Shown: in pieces, positions 17,018 to 26,818 of the stretch
How positions within the stretch are numbered: position 1 is the stretch's first letter
How the letters are laid out: every line of letters begins with the position of its first letter
Source of the DNA: Tolypothrix tenuis PCC 7101
GTDB lineage: Bacteria; Cyanobacteriota; Cyanobacteriia; Cyanobacteriales; Nostocaceae
Length of the DNA: 64,000 nt
Reading direction: 5' to 3'
Assembly (NCBI RefSeq): GCF_002368295.1
Contig: NZ_AP018248.1
Location: forward strand, 5,160,798 to 5,224,797
Position numbers and translations under genes: made by a program
The notes under the pieces: model-generated
The model's input: only the letters and a program-made list of their open reading frames with translations
What the model was told of the DNA's origin: nothing
Databases searched by the model: none

Positions 17018-20000
17018 ATGAAAATTTTAGTTGTAGAAGACGACGAGCTACTTGTCCATGTGCTGAGTGAAATTCTCGCTAGCCTAAACTATGCTGTTGA
17101 GGTTGCTCACGATGGGGATACGGCACGAGATTTAATTGAAACTTATGATTATGATTTAGTACTATTGGATGTGATGCTGCCGAAAATGGACGGCATTAGT
17201 CTTTGTCGTCATATCCGATCGCGTGGTTTGCAAATGCCCGTTTTGTTATTAACAGGGTGTGATAGCAGTCATGAAAAGGCGATTGGCTTAGATGCAGGGG
17301 CAGATGATTATGTGGTTAAACCCTTTGATCAAGAAGAATTAGTGGCGCGGGTGCGGGCTTTATTACGTCGAGGCGGAACCACCTCACAACCTGTATTGGA
17401 ATGGGGTAATTTAAAGCTCGATCCCATTAGCTGCGAAGTCACCTACAACCAAGATTTGCTGTCATTAACCCCGAAAGAATATGCACTATTAGAACTTTTC
17501 TTGCGTAACAGTCGCCGGGTATTTAGTTGCGGCATGATTTTAGAGCATCTTTGGTCTTATGAAGATACCCCCGGTGAAGAAGCTGTGCGTACCCATATTA
17601 AGGGCTTGCGGATGAAGCTACGAAGTGTGGGAGCAGGGAGCGATTTAATTGAAACAGTTTATGGAATTGGCTATCGACTTAAACCCCAAATACCAGAAGA
17701 ACAGGGTCATAAAGCAGAATTAGACGCGAAAAAATCCGCTAATTTACATCAACAATCACAACAACAAACACTCTTAGCAGTAGCGGGGATTTGGCAAAAA
17801 TTTCAAGGGCGAGTTAATCAACAATTGCAGGTACTAGAACAAGCATCTGTCAGCCAGAAAACCTTAAATCCCGAACTGCGATCGCAAGCTGCTCAAGAAG
17901 CCCATACTTTAGCAGGTTCCTTGGGTACTTTTGGTTTACCTCATGGTTCCAAATTGGCACGAAAAATTGAGCAATTGCTGAAATCTGACAAAATTTTGAC
18001 GCAATCGGAGAATAGTAAATTACAAAATTGGGTGCAGCAATTAAGGCAAGAAATTGCCAGTAAACAGCAAGAATCGGCATCTCCCGCCACCGAGAATGAT
18101 GACAATCCCTTGGTTTTGCTAGTTGATGCCAATGGGAAATTAGCTGAACAATTAAAAGTAGAGTCAGCTAACTGGAATGTCACAGTTACAGCTGCTAACA
18201 GCATTGAATCGGCTCGACATCTCATCTATCGCGAACATCCTAGTGTAGTATTACTTGACCCCAGCGTTGCCAGTAATCCCCAAGAAAGTTTTAGCCTACT
18301 CACAGAACTTGCTCAAAATAAACCACCCATCCCTGTGCTAGTTTTTACCGAGCAAAGCGATTTTAGCAACCGCTTGCAAATAGCACGCAACGGCGGGCAT
18401 AGATTTTTGCAAAAGCCGATGCCGGCGGCGCAGGTGTTAGAAGCTGTTACCCAAGTATTGCAACAAGCGCCCCATGCGGAAGCCAAAATCTTGGCTGTAG
18501 ACGACGATCCTCATATTTTGGCATTGTTAGAAACTTTACTCAGTCCTTGGGGGCTGAAAGTCATAGGTTTGCAAGACCCGCGACAGTTCTGGACAACGCT
18601 GGAAACAGTCGCCCCAGATATGCTGATTTTAGATGTGGAAATGCCCCATACCAACGGTATCGAACTATGCCAAGTAGTACGGAACGATGCCCGGTGGAGT
18701 GAGTTGCCGATTTTATTCCTGACAGTTCACAGCGATGCCGAAATTGTCAATCAGGTATTTAGTGCTGGTGCTGATGATTTTGTCAGTAAACCGATTGTCG
18801 GGCCAGAATTGGTGAATCGGATTATTAATCGCTTAGAACGGATTAAACTATTGCGACGCGTGACAAAATGCCAGAGTCGGGAAGTAACTACATCGGAAAA
18901 TCGCTGGCGATCGCTGTTTGATAGTCAGCATGAATGTATCAGCGTCATTGCTGCCGATGGTAAGTTGTTGGAAATTAACCCCGCCTGTCTTTTGATGTTG
19001 GAGGCTAACAACAATGCGGCGGTGATTGGTAAGTCAATTTATGAACTAATTTCCCCCGAATATCAGCAGCAGTTCCGCCAATTCCACGCCAGTATTTGTC
19101 AGGGTAACCAAGGAACTCTCCAGTTTGAAATTGTCAGTTCTAAAGGACATCGACGCTGGCTAGAAACTCACGCTGTACCTCTGCGCTATGAAGCCGATGA
19201 CACAACTGTGCAGTTGGCGATCATGCAAGATATTACTGAATATAAACAAGCAGAAATCGAAATTCGTCGGGTAAATCGCACCCTGCAAGCTTTAACTAAT
19301 TGCAGTCAGGTTTTGGTGCGGGCTAAAGACGAGTTAGATTTGCTGCAAAGAATTTGTCAAATGATTGTCGAAGTTGGCGATTATCGTTTGGCGTGGGTAG
19401 GTTTAGCAGAACATGATGCCCAAAGCACCATTAGTCCCGTCGCCCAAGCTGGTTACGAAGATGGATATTTGCAATCTCTCAACCTCAATTGGGCAGATAA
19501 TCCCGCAGGTTTGGGGCCAGTCGGGACAGCGATTCGCACAGGAGAAACCTGTATTATTCAAAATATTTTAACTGACCCCCATTATGAAATTTGGCGATGT
19601 CAGGCGATTAAGCAAGGCTATGCTGCATCAATAGCTTTACCCTTAACAGCCGATGGGCAAGTTTTGGGCGCATTGAATATCTACGCCACCGAACCAGATG
19701 CTTTTGATGCTGATGAGGTGAAACTTTTAGAAGCCCTAGCCATAGACCTAGCTTACGGGATGATGGCACTACGCAATCAGCGCGATCGCCAAATTGCCGA
19801 AGCCGCATTACAAAAAAGTCAGCAAAGCTACCAACAGCTAGTAGAACTTTGCCCAGAAGCAATTTTCATTGAAAGCGAAGGTAATTTTGTCTTTGTCAAC
19901 AGCGCCGCCGTGCAGTTGTTTGGTGCTACCCAACCGCAAGAATTACTCGGTAAACAGGTATTAGAGTTAGTTCATCCCCATTCGCAGCCAGCAGTGCGCG

Positions 20001-22189
20001 AACAACTGCAACTGCTAAAAACCTCCACTCAGCCAGTTACCCTCGAAGAAGCCCAATTTTTGCGCTTAGATGGACAAGCGATCGCCCTAGAAATTGCCGC
20101 CGCTGCTTTTACCTACCAAAATCAGCCCGCATCGCAAGTTGTCGCCCGTGACATCACAGCCCGTAAACAAACGGAAGCATTATTACATCAAGTCAACAAC
20201 GAATTGGAATTAAGAGTTGCAGAACGAACGGCGGAGTTAATTAGTCTGAATCTAAAATTACAAACAGAACTCGATGAACGTCAGTCAATCCAAGAACAGC
20301 TACGGATTTCTCAGGCAAAATTTGCCCGCATTTTAGATATTGCTGATGATGCGATTATTTCCATCGATGCTACCCAAAAAATTACCTTATTTAACCAAGG
20401 CGCAGAGAAGATTTTTGGTTATAAAGCTGAAGAAGTGATGGGGCAGCAGTTAGATATACTCTTACCATTACGCTTTGCCTCAGCCCATCGTCATCATGTC
20501 GGCGACTTTGGCAAATCTCCCAGCCCCGCCCGGAGAATGGGCGAACGCCGAGAAATCTATGGTATGCGTCGGGATGGTACAGAATTTCCCGCAGAAGCCT
20601 CGATTTCTAAATTAGATATGGGAGGCGAAACTTATTATACTGTTATCCTGCGGGATATTACAGAGCGCAAACTAGTCGAGCGGATGAAAGACGAGTTTGT
20701 CTCCGTCGTCAGTCACGAACTCCGCACCCCCCTGACTTCCATTCACGGCTCTTTAGGAATGTTAGTTAGTGGTTTACTCCCAGCCAACTCAGAACAGGGA
20801 AAACGCCTCTTGCAAATTGCTACAGATAGTACTGAGCGCCTAGTCCGCCTAATCAATGACATCTTAGACATTGAGCGCATCGAGTCGGGTAGGGTAAAAA
20901 TGGAACGGGAAATCTGTAATGTCGCAGATTTGATTAAATCCGCCGTCAATGTCATTCAGCCCCTAGCAGATAAACTCGGAGTGCAACTTTCTATTGCTGA
21001 CGTGTCAATTCAACTCTGGGCAGATCCCGACAGAATTGTGCAAACCCTCACTAATCTGCTGAGTAACGCTATTAAATTTTCCCATCCAGGGGAAACGGTG
21101 TGGTTAACAGCCAAAACCCAAGGAAATGAAGTATTATTTGCCGTCAAAGATACCGGACGCGGGATACCCGCCAACAAACTCGACAGTATCTTTGAGCGCT
21201 TTCAACAAGTGGATTCCTCCGATTCCCGCAACCATGATGGTACAGGTTTAGGTTTAGCGATTTGTAAGAGCATTGTGCAACAGCATAGCGGGCGAATTTG
21301 GGTAGAAAGTATTTTAGATGAAGGTAGTACTTTTTACTTTACATTACCAATTCTCTCTGCTCGCCAAATGCCTGAAACGGTAAATGCGATCGCACCAGAG
21401 TCAGGATACATGACTCAGCACTCCCCCTTAGTCTTAGTCTGTGATGATGACCCAGCAATTGGTCAGGAATTACAAACCGTACTAAAAAAAGGCGGATATC
21501 AAGTCATCACCGTAGCCAACGGCCAAGAAGCGATCGCCGCCGCCGCCAGCCAAAATCCCGACGTAATTTTATTAGATTTACTCATGCCAGGGATGAATGG
21601 TTGGGAAACAATGGCAGTATTAAAAGAGCGAGCCGATACCAAAGATATTCCGATTGTGATTTGTAGTGTCTACAAACAAAATAGTAATAGTCAACCCACC
21701 GCCGACTTTGTGGATTGGGTGAGTAAACCAGTCCAAGAAAGTAACCTGTTAAAATCACTGAGACAAGCAGTAGCAACAGCTTCTAAGCGAGTCAAAATTC
21801 TGATTGTGGAAGACGACAACGACTTAGCGCAACTACTCATAACCCTATTTGAAAGGCATGATATTGACACCTACCTCGCCAAAACTGGCAGAGAAGCCAT
21901 CCGCCTGAGTCAACAAGTCAACCCCGACTTACTGATTCTCGACTTAATTTTGCCAGAAAGCGACGGTTTTGCTGTTGTTGACTGGCTACAGAAACACAAT
22001 CAACTATGTAGCACCCCTGTGGTAGTTTACTCCGCCACAGACTTAGACGAATCAGAACGCGATCGCTTGAAATTAGGACATACAGAATTTTTAACCAAAG
22101 GACGTGTCACCACCCAAGAATTTGAACAACGGGTAATGGAATTACTGCAGCGAATTACACACAATAAACAAGAAGGAGAGCAATTTTAA
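17018..22189 (+). CDS. Giant fusion: OmpR-type response regulator, HPt and hybrid sensor histidine kinase
   Basis: A 1723-residue cytoplasmic signalling protein with no membrane span. Domains in order: receiver 1-118 (Asp8/Asp9, phospho-Asp51, Thr79, Lys101); OmpR/PhoB winged-helix DNA-binding domain about 122-225; HPt about 250-345 with phospho-acceptor His296 (AHTLAGS); a degenerate receiver about 365-475; receiver about 490-605 (Asp539); PAS about 625-740; GAF about 770-915; PAS about 940-1050; coiled coil; PAS about 1100-1215; HisKA with His1233 (SHELRTP); HATPase about 1335-1450 (N-box near 1346-1350, DTGRGIP at 1378-1384); receiver about 1470-1585 (Asp1520); receiver about 1592-1710 (Asp1642). 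All parts of a phosphorelay plus a DNA-binding output sit on one chain, which is unusual. A lone receiver gene follows 64 bases downstream. The signal is unknown. Confidence 0.93.
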   Translation: MKILVVEDDELLVHVLSEILASLNYAVEVAHDGDTARDLIETYDYDLVLLDVMLPKMDGISLCRHIRSRGLQMPVLLLTGCDSSHEKAIGLDAGADDYVVKPFDQEELVARVRALLRRGGTTSQPVLEWGNLKLDPISCEVTYNQDLLSLTPKEYALLELFLRNSRRVFSCGMILEHLWSYEDTPGEEAVRTHIKGLRMKLRSVGAGSDLIETVYGIGYRLKPQIPEEQGHKAELDAKKSANLHQQSQQQTLLAVAGIWQKFQGRVNQQLQVLEQASVSQKTLNPELRSQAAQEAHTLAGSLGTFGLPHGSKLARKIEQLLKSDKILTQSENSKLQNWVQQLRQEIASKQQESASPATENDDNPLVLLVDANGKLAEQLKVESANWNVTVTAANSIESARHLIYREHPSVVLLDPSVASNPQESFSLLTELAQNKPPIPVLVFTEQSDFSNRLQIARNGGHRFLQKPMPAAQVLEAVTQVLQQAPHAEAKILAVDDDPHILALLETLLSPWGLKVIGLQDPRQFWTTLETVAPDMLILDVEMPHTNGIELCQVVRNDARWSELPILFLTVHSDAEIVNQVFSAGADDFVSKPIVGPELVNRIINRLERIKLLRRVTKCQSREVTTSENRWRSLFDSQHECISVIAADGKLLEINPACLLMLEANNNAAVIGKSIYELISPEYQQQFRQFHASICQGNQGTLQFEIVSSKGHRRWLETHAVPLRYEADDTTVQLAIMQDITEYKQAEIEIRRVNRTLQALTNCSQVLVRAKDELDLLQRICQMIVEVGDYRLAWVGLAEHDAQSTISPVAQAGYEDGYLQSLNLNWADNPAGLGPVGTAIRTGETCIIQNILTDPHYEIWRCQAIKQGYAASIALPLTADGQVLGALNIYATEPDAFDADEVKLLEALAIDLAYGMMALRNQRDRQIAEAALQKSQQSYQQLVELCPEAIFIESEGNFVFVNSAAVQLFGATQPQELLGKQVLELVHPHSQPAVREQLQLLKTSTQPVTLEEAQFLRLDGQAIALEIAAAAFTYQNQPASQVVARDITARKQTEALLHQVNNELELRVAERTAELISLNLKLQTELDERQSIQEQLRISQAKFARILDIADDAIISIDATQKITLFNQGAEKIFGYKAEEVMGQQLDILLPLRFASAHRHHVGDFGKSPSPARRMGERREIYGMRRDGTEFPAEASISKLDMGGETYYTVILRDITERKLVERMKDEFVSVVSHELRTPLTSIHGSLGMLVSGLLPANSEQGKRLLQIATDSTERLVRLINDILDIERIESGRVKMEREICNVADLIKSAVNVIQPLADKLGVQLSIADVSIQLWADPDRIVQTLTNLLSNAIKFSHPGETVWLTAKTQGNEVLFAVKDTGRGIPANKLDSIFERFQQVDSSDSRNHDGTGLGLAICKSIVQQHSGRIWVESILDEGSTFYFTLPILSARQMPETVNAIAPESGYMTQHSPLVLVCDDDPAIGQELQTVLKKGGYQVITVANGQEAIAAAASQNPDVILLDLLMPGMNGWETMAVLKERADTKDIPIVICSVYKQNSNSQPTADFVDWVSKPVQESNLLKSLRQAVATASKRVKILIVEDDNDLAQLLITLFERHDIDTYLAKTGREAIRLSQQVNPDLLILDLILPESDGFAVVDWLQKHNQLCSTPVVVYSATDLDESERDRLKLGHTEFLTKGRVTTQEFEQRVMELLQRITHNKQEGEQF

Positions 22190-22253
22190 ATCTATTTCCC
22201 AGCCAACGCAGTTTCAACTAGCAAAAATCTCAAACCCACAATTCATTGAAAAG

Positions 22254-22640
22254 ATGACAACAAAGCGAATTTTAGTAGTTGATAACGAAGAGTACATTCA
22301 AGAAGTTGCCAAAATTTGCTTGGAAACCGTTGCCCGTTGGGAAGTGATAACGGTAAGTTCTGGTAAAGACGGCATCATTAAAGCCGAAGCTTGGCAACCA
22401 GATGCCATCCTTTTAGATGTAATGATGCCTGATATGGATGGCATAACTACCTTTGAAAAACTCCAAGCCAATCCAGCCACCAAAGAGATTCCCGTAATTT
22501 TATTAACAGCCAAAATTCAAGCCAGTGATCGCCGCCGTTATGCTCAAATGGGAATGGCAACTGCGATCGCCAAACCTTTCAATCCTCTAGAATTAGCTGG
22601 ACAAATCGCTACGGCTTTAGGTTGGAGTTTGGATGGCTAG
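22254..22640 (+). CDS. Single-domain response regulator (receiver only)
   Basis: A 128-residue CheY-like receiver with all key residues: Asp10 and Glu12 in the acidic pocket, phospho-acceptor Asp55 (ILLDVMMPDMDG), Thr85 and Lys107. No output domain is attached, so it acts by protein contact or as a phosphate shuttle. It lies 64 bases downstream of the 1723-residue hybrid kinase on the same strand and is presumably co-transcribed; it is the natural diffusible partner of that kinase. No obvious ribosome binding site precedes the ATG. Confidence 0.9.
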   Translation: MTTKRILVVDNEEYIQEVAKICLETVARWEVITVSSGKDGIIKAEAWQPDAILLDVMMPDMDGITTFEKLQANPATKEIPVILLTAKIQASDRRRYAQMGMATAIAKPFNPLELAGQIATALGWSLDG

Positions 22641-22652
22641 GGATTGGGGACA

Positions 22653-22687
22653 AATCAATTCAAAATTCAAAATTCAAAATTCAAAAT
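22653..22687. repeat. AATTCAAAATTC short repeat
   Basis: Four copies of the same AATTCAAA unit seen at 11222 and 38176, just downstream of the receiver gene. Confidence 0.6.
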
Positions 22688-22740
22688 TACAGAACTCTTG
22701 GGGATTGAGGAGACGAGGAAGCAGCAGAATTAAAATTGCT

Positions 22741-22872
22741 TTACATAGTCCAATTTTCTAAAACTAAATTGGGTATTTGAGAAAAATCTCGATAGTTTCT
22801 TGTTACCAAAATTCCATTTACAGAAAGTGCGTTAGTGAAGCTTACCGAAGGTATCGCGGCAATGTGTAAATC
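22741..22872 (-). pseudogene. Remnant of a VapC-type PIN-domain toxin
   Basis: The last 43 codons read DLHIAAI...NGILVTRNYRDFSQIPNLVLENW, which matches the C-terminal end of VapC PIN toxins (DxxIAA...LVTxNxxDFxxIPgLxLENW), including the conserved Asp and Asn/Asp residues. A short insertion (PSVSFTN) disrupts the usual spacing after DLHIAAI. Upstream of 22872 the frame runs into a GGAGGGGGTTTGGGGG repeat (about 22920-22950) and no N-terminal PIN half or VapB antitoxin is present. This is therefore a decayed toxin-antitoxin locus. Confidence 0.6.
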
Positions 22873-22973
22873 CCAATAAAGTTCAGTTAAAAAAATAAAT
22901 TGACAACAAAACAATAATTTTGGAGGGGGTTTGGGGGATTCTCCCCCAATTGAGCTAGCCGTTTCCACAACGT

Positions 22974-23582
22974 TCAATACACTCTCGACAGTTGACGGTA
23001 CATCACATCTGAGCGTAAAACATACTTTCTTCCTTGGATCACAGGAGAGCCTTCATGTACTAGTTCGTGAACAAAACACAAGGCCATACCTGTAACTGGA
23101 ACAACATCCATAGTAAGTAAATGTTCATAATATCGGCGTGGAAGATGAAACCGAGTTTCGCCGCCATCAAAACCTTCATTTAGGTAAATCATGAAAGTCA
23201 ATAAACTTTCCTCGCCGTTGGGTCGCTGATAAGAACCATCATGATGAAGTGCAAACCTTTGACCTGGATCGTAGCGATAGAAACGAAAACGCTCATTTAG
23301 CCCCACAGCTTGCCATCTGCCCATAGTATTAGGTATATAATTTGACACTCGCTGCCATAAATCGCAAGCTCGTTCCGGAACATCTAAAATTACACGTTGA
23401 TTATTGCGGATGTCTGGACGTATTTGAAAACCTTGCATCGTATTAATCGGAGCATCTGTATAACCAATGTTTTCAGTGAAAGTAATATACTCAGCGCATT
23501 CTTCTGGTGTGAGAATATTATCCAATGTGAAAATTTCGTTACCAAGCAAATTTTTCTTGGTCATGGTTGTATGTGAGCGCAT
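22974..23582 (-). CDS. 2-oxoglutarate/Fe(II)-dependent oxygenase (prolyl 4-hydroxylase-like)
   Basis: A 202-residue protein of the prolyl 4-hydroxylase alpha-subunit-like family, which hydroxylates a protein or small-molecule substrate using 2-oxoglutarate, O2 and Fe(II). The iron triad is His113-x-Asp115 (LHHDGSY) and His176 (LVHEGSPV), and the 2-oxoglutarate-binding basic residue is Lys186 or Arg190 (GRKYVLRSD). No signal peptide is seen, so it is cytoplasmic. Two ATG codons are possible (23582 and 23564). The upstream comM gene reads in the same direction 100 bases away. The substrate is unknown. Confidence 0.85.
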   Translation of the reverse strand: MRSHTTMTKKNLLGNEIFTLDNILTPEECAEYITFTENIGYTDAPINTMQGFQIRPDIRNNQRVILDVPERACDLWQRVSNYIPNTMGRWQAVGLNERFRFYRYDPGQRFALHHDGSYQRPNGEESLLTFMIYLNEGFDGGETRFHLPRRYYEHLLTMDVVPVTGMALCFVHELVHEGSPVIQGRKYVLRSDVMYRQLSRVY

Positions 23583-23682
23583 TTTGAGTAATGACGCACA
23601 TCATTAATCATAGTTTCAATTAAAATCTCGCCAAATCGAGGTTGATCAGCCAATAATTTGCGGTATTTAGTTCTCTGCGATA

Positions 23683-25218
23683 CTATTGCATCCGATCAAT
23701 AGTGCGATACTGTATCGCTTCAGCTACATGATTAGGTTTTAATTCATCTTCGCCAGCTAAATCTGCAATGGTGCGTGCTACTTTGAGAATGCGATCGCTA
23801 GCTCTGGCTGATAAACCTAATTTTCTAATTGCGGCTTCTAATAAATTACGACTGGCATCATCTAGCTGACACCATTTTTGCAGATGACGACTCAGCATCT
23901 GAGCATTGCAACGCAAATTTTGTTGTCCTTGGAAGCGGGTACTAGCGCGATCGCGTGCTTGTTGTACTCGTTTGGCTACGGATTGCGATGTTTCGCCTGT
24001 TGGTTGTTGGGTAATTTCCTCTGGTTTGAGGCGATTCACTGCTACTTGCAAATCGATTCTGTCGAGTAACGGCCCAGAAAGCTTTGCCCAATAATGTTCT
24101 CTTTGCCTAGGAGAACAGGTACATTGTTGGATAGTATCGCCATAGTAACCACAAGGACAAGGATTAGTACTCGCTACTAAGGTAAACTGCGCGGGAAACA
24201 TCACCGATTGTTTAGTGCGAGAAATCGTCACATAGCCATCTTCCAATGGTTGACGCAGAAATTCTAAAACATCACGTTTAAATTCTGTTAATTCATCGAG
24301 GAAAAGTATACCTCTGTGTGATAGGGAAATTTCTCCCGGACGCGGAAAACTACCACCACCAACCAAAGAAGGGCCAGAAGCCGAATGATGAGGACTGCGA
24401 AAAGGGCGATCGCGTACTAAGGAACCACGATTTTTCAATAACCCTGCCACTGAGTGAATTTGAGTCACTTCTAAAGCTTCGGCAAAACTTAGCGGTGGTA
24501 AAATACCTGGTAAGCGACGCGCTAGCATGGTTTTTCCACTGCCTGGCGGCCCGACGAAAATTAAATTATGTCCTCCTGCTGCGGCAATTTCTAACGCTCG
24601 ACGCGCATGAGCTTGCCCTTTGACATCTTTTAAATCTATACTGCCAGCAAAAGATGCAGCATAATCAGTCTCTACAGTTTGATTTAATTGCACTGGCTTG
24701 TAGCGTGCGGGATTATTTAATAAATCTGCCACCTCAAACAGATTTTTACAGCCGTAAACCGCTAATCCTTCCACTACAGCGGCTTCTTGGGCATTATCCA
24801 TCGGCACAACTAAACCAGCAATTCCCATCTTTTGAGCAGTCGCCGCAATCGGTAGAACACCAGCCACAGCACGCAAACTACCATCTAAAGAAACTTCCCC
24901 GACGAATAAATAATCACCTAGTAAGTCAGCACTTACTTGCTCAGAAGCCGCTAAAATTCCGACGCTGATAGGCAAATCAAAACTTGGCCCTTCCTTACGC
25001 AAATCAGCCGGAGTCAAGTTAATTACAATCTTCCGCATCGGAAAAGCAAAACCCGCGTTTTTCAGCGTTGCTTTTACCCGTTCTTTAGATTCTTGAACTG
25101 CTGAATCTGGTAATCCTAATACCACAATTCCTGGTAATCCCCCGGATACATCGACTTCCACACCTACTTTTATGGCATCGATGCCGACAATTGATGCACT
25201 CCAGACTCTAGCAAGCAT
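23683..25218 (-). CDS. comM: YifB/ComM-family Mg-chelatase-like AAA+ ATPase
   Basis: A 511-residue protein of normal length for the family. It has an N-terminal Lon-protease-like domain (about 1-175), a central AAA+ module with Walker A GPPGSGKT at 223-230 and Walker B LFLDE ending Asp308-Glu309, a conserved cysteine cluster (NPCPCGYYGD...CTC) around 355-370, and a C-terminal helical Mg-chelatase domain. ComM is a hexameric helicase that promotes branch migration during integration of transforming DNA. It is divergent from the HIT gene at 25274. The translation start is ATG at 25218. Confidence 0.93.
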   Translation of the reverse strand: MLARVWSASIVGIDAIKVGVEVDVSGGLPGIVVLGLPDSAVQESKERVKATLKNAGFAFPMRKIVINLTPADLRKEGPSFDLPISVGILAASEQVSADLLGDYLFVGEVSLDGSLRAVAGVLPIAATAQKMGIAGLVVPMDNAQEAAVVEGLAVYGCKNLFEVADLLNNPARYKPVQLNQTVETDYAASFAGSIDLKDVKGQAHARRALEIAAAGGHNLIFVGPPGSGKTMLARRLPGILPPLSFAEALEVTQIHSVAGLLKNRGSLVRDRPFRSPHHSASGPSLVGGGSFPRPGEISLSHRGILFLDELTEFKRDVLEFLRQPLEDGYVTISRTKQSVMFPAQFTLVASTNPCPCGYYGDTIQQCTCSPRQREHYWAKLSGPLLDRIDLQVAVNRLKPEEITQQPTGETSQSVAKRVQQARDRASTRFQGQQNLRCNAQMLSRHLQKWCQLDDASRNLLEAAIRKLGLSARASDRILKVARTIADLAGEDELKPNHVAEAIQYRTIDRMQ

Positions 25219-25273
25219 TTTTTATCTAACAATAACCCTTTAAAATCTCTAGCAGATGAGTAAGTAAAATGAC

Positions 25274-25624
25274 ATGAGTGAAACCACAGAGACGATTTTC
25301 AGTAAAATCATTCGTCGGGAAATTCCCGCCGACATTGTTTATGAAGATGATTTGGCTTTGGCGTTCAGAGACATTCAACCCCAAGCACCAGTTCATATTT
25401 TGGTGATTCCCAAAAAGGCGATCGCTAAATTAGCTGATGCGGAATCTCATGATCATGCTCTTTTAGGTCATCTTTTGTTAACCGTTAAGCGTGTTGCTGA
25501 AAAAGTAGGATTAGAAAATGGTTATCGGGTTGTCATCAACTCCGGTGCTGATGGCGGACAAACTGTCTACCATTTACATCTACATATTCTAGGAGGACGG
25601 GAAATGAAATGGCCTCCTGGTTGA
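25274..25624 (+). CDS. HIT-family (HinT-like) nucleotide-binding protein
   Basis: A 116-residue histidine-triad protein, complete and of typical size. The triad His100-x-His102-x-His104 is visible in YHLHLHILGG near the C-terminus, and the N-terminal FSKIIRREIPADIVYEDD matches bacterial HinT/PKCI-type proteins, which hydrolyse adenosine phosphoramidates. It is cytoplasmic. It is transcribed divergently from comM, 55 bases away, and ahead of lipA, with a palindrome in between. Confidence 0.93.
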   Translation: MSETTETIFSKIIRREIPADIVYEDDLALAFRDIQPQAPVHILVIPKKAIAKLADAESHDHALLGHLLLTVKRVAEKVGLENGYRVVINSGADGGQTVYHLHLHILGGREMKWPPG

Positions 25625-25695
25625 TAAGCGGCAGAGGGGCAGGGGGCAGGGGGAGGTAAAATGATGGATAATTGATTTTCTGGAAGTCCCTTATC

Positions 25696-25723
25696 GTAAG
25701 GGTGCAAGCGCTTGCGCCCTTAC
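25696..25723. terminator. 28-base near-perfect palindrome, possible terminator of the HIT gene
   Basis: The arms GTAAGGGTGCAAG and CTTGCGCCCTTAC form a long stem with one G-T wobble, followed by CTAAAAAATATTC rather than a T-tract. It lies 72 bases after the HIT gene stop and 85 bases before lipA. It could terminate transcription or be a dispersed palindrome. Confidence 0.45.
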
Positions 25724-25808
25724 TAAAAAATATTCTTTTAAACTGAATTCATCTAAAATCTCGGAAGATTGCTAACATAACTCTGTATATATATAGTGAA
25801 AACGGATT

Positions 25809-26687
25809 GTGACTGTAAAACCAGACTGGTTGCGGGTAAAAGCGCCTCAGTGGGAGCGCGTTGGGAACGTTAAAGAAATTTTGCGGGATTTAGCGCTCAA
25901 TACGGTTTGTGAGGAAGCGTCCTGTCCGAATATTGGCGAGTGTTTTCAAGCTGGTACTGCCACATTTTTGATTATGGGCCCTGCTTGCACTCGTGCTTGT
26001 CCCTACTGTGATATCGATTTTGAAAAAAAGCCCAAACCTTTAGACCCTACAGAACCAGCACGTTTGGCAGAAGCCGTGCGCCGGATGCAACTCAATCACG
26101 TAGTCATCACCTCTGTAAACCGAGATGATTTACCTGATGGTGGCGCATCGCAGTTTGTGCAATGTATTGCCGCAGTTCGGGCTGTCTCACCCAAAACTAC
26201 AATTGAGGTATTAATTCCTGACTTGTGCGGTAATTGGGATGCTCTGGAAATAATTCTCCAAGCTGCACCCGAAGTATTAAACCACAATACAGAAACCATC
26301 CCCCGTCTGTATCGTCGTGTCCGTCCCCAAGGTAACTACGATCGCACTCTGGAATTACTAGCGCGATCGCGTCAACTTGCTCCTTGGGTATACACTAAAT
26401 CTGGCATCATGGTGGGACTTGGCGAAACTGATGCCGAAATTCGTCAGGCAATGCAAGACCTACGTGCCGTAGATTGCGATATCTTAACGATTGGGCAATA
26501 TCTCCAACCCAGCCAAAAACATTTACAAGTCAATGATTTTGTCACCCCAGAACAATTTGCCGCATGGCAAGCCTTCGGCGAAGAACTGGGATTTTTACAA
26601 GTTGTCTCTTCTCCCTTGACAAGAAGCTCTTATCATGCAGAGCAAGTACGCGAATTAATGCAGCGTTACCCCCGGAGTAGGGGATGA
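25809..26687 (+). CDS. lipA: Lipoyl synthase
   Basis: A 292-residue radical-SAM enzyme that inserts two sulfurs into protein-bound octanoyl groups to make lipoate for 2-oxoacid dehydrogenases and the glycine cleavage system. Both iron-sulfur motifs are intact: the auxiliary cluster Cys34/Cys39/Cys45 (CEEASCPNIGEC) and the radical-SAM cluster Cys60/Cys64/Cys67 (CTRACPYC). The C-terminal RSSYHAE motif supplies the auxiliary-cluster serine ligand. The start is a GTG at 25809 that fits the expected N-terminus. No upstream ATG in frame is better. Confidence 0.95.
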   Translation: MTVKPDWLRVKAPQWERVGNVKEILRDLALNTVCEEASCPNIGECFQAGTATFLIMGPACTRACPYCDIDFEKKPKPLDPTEPARLAEAVRRMQLNHVVITSVNRDDLPDGGASQFVQCIAAVRAVSPKTTIEVLIPDLCGNWDALEIILQAAPEVLNHNTETIPRLYRRVRPQGNYDRTLELLARSRQLAPWVYTKSGIMVGLGETDAEIRQAMQDLRAVDCDILTIGQYLQPSQKHLQVNDFVTPEQFAAWQAFGEELGFLQVVSSPLTRSSYHAEQVRELMQRYPRSRG

Positions 26688-26745
26688 GGGAGATGAGGCA
26701 AGGGGGCAGGGAGCAGGGAGCGGGGGAGAAAAACTGCTTCAGTTC

Positions 26746-26818
26746 TCAATGCCCAATGCCCAATGCCCAATGCCCAATGCCCAACACCAAATGACCAATA
26801 ACCAATAACCAATGACCA
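26746..26818. repeat. CCCAATGCCCAATG and ACCAATAACCAATGACC repeats spanning the gpsA start
   Basis: Five or more CCCAATG heptads followed by ACCAAT(A/G) heptads run up to and through the start codon of gpsA at 26812. The repeat has therefore supplied the initiation codon and displaced the native leader. Confidence 0.75.

Noticed and set aside
22741..22977. Intact 78-residue gene
   Set aside because: Only the last 43 codons resemble a PIN toxin; the upstream part is repeat-derived, so it is listed as a pseudogene remnant.
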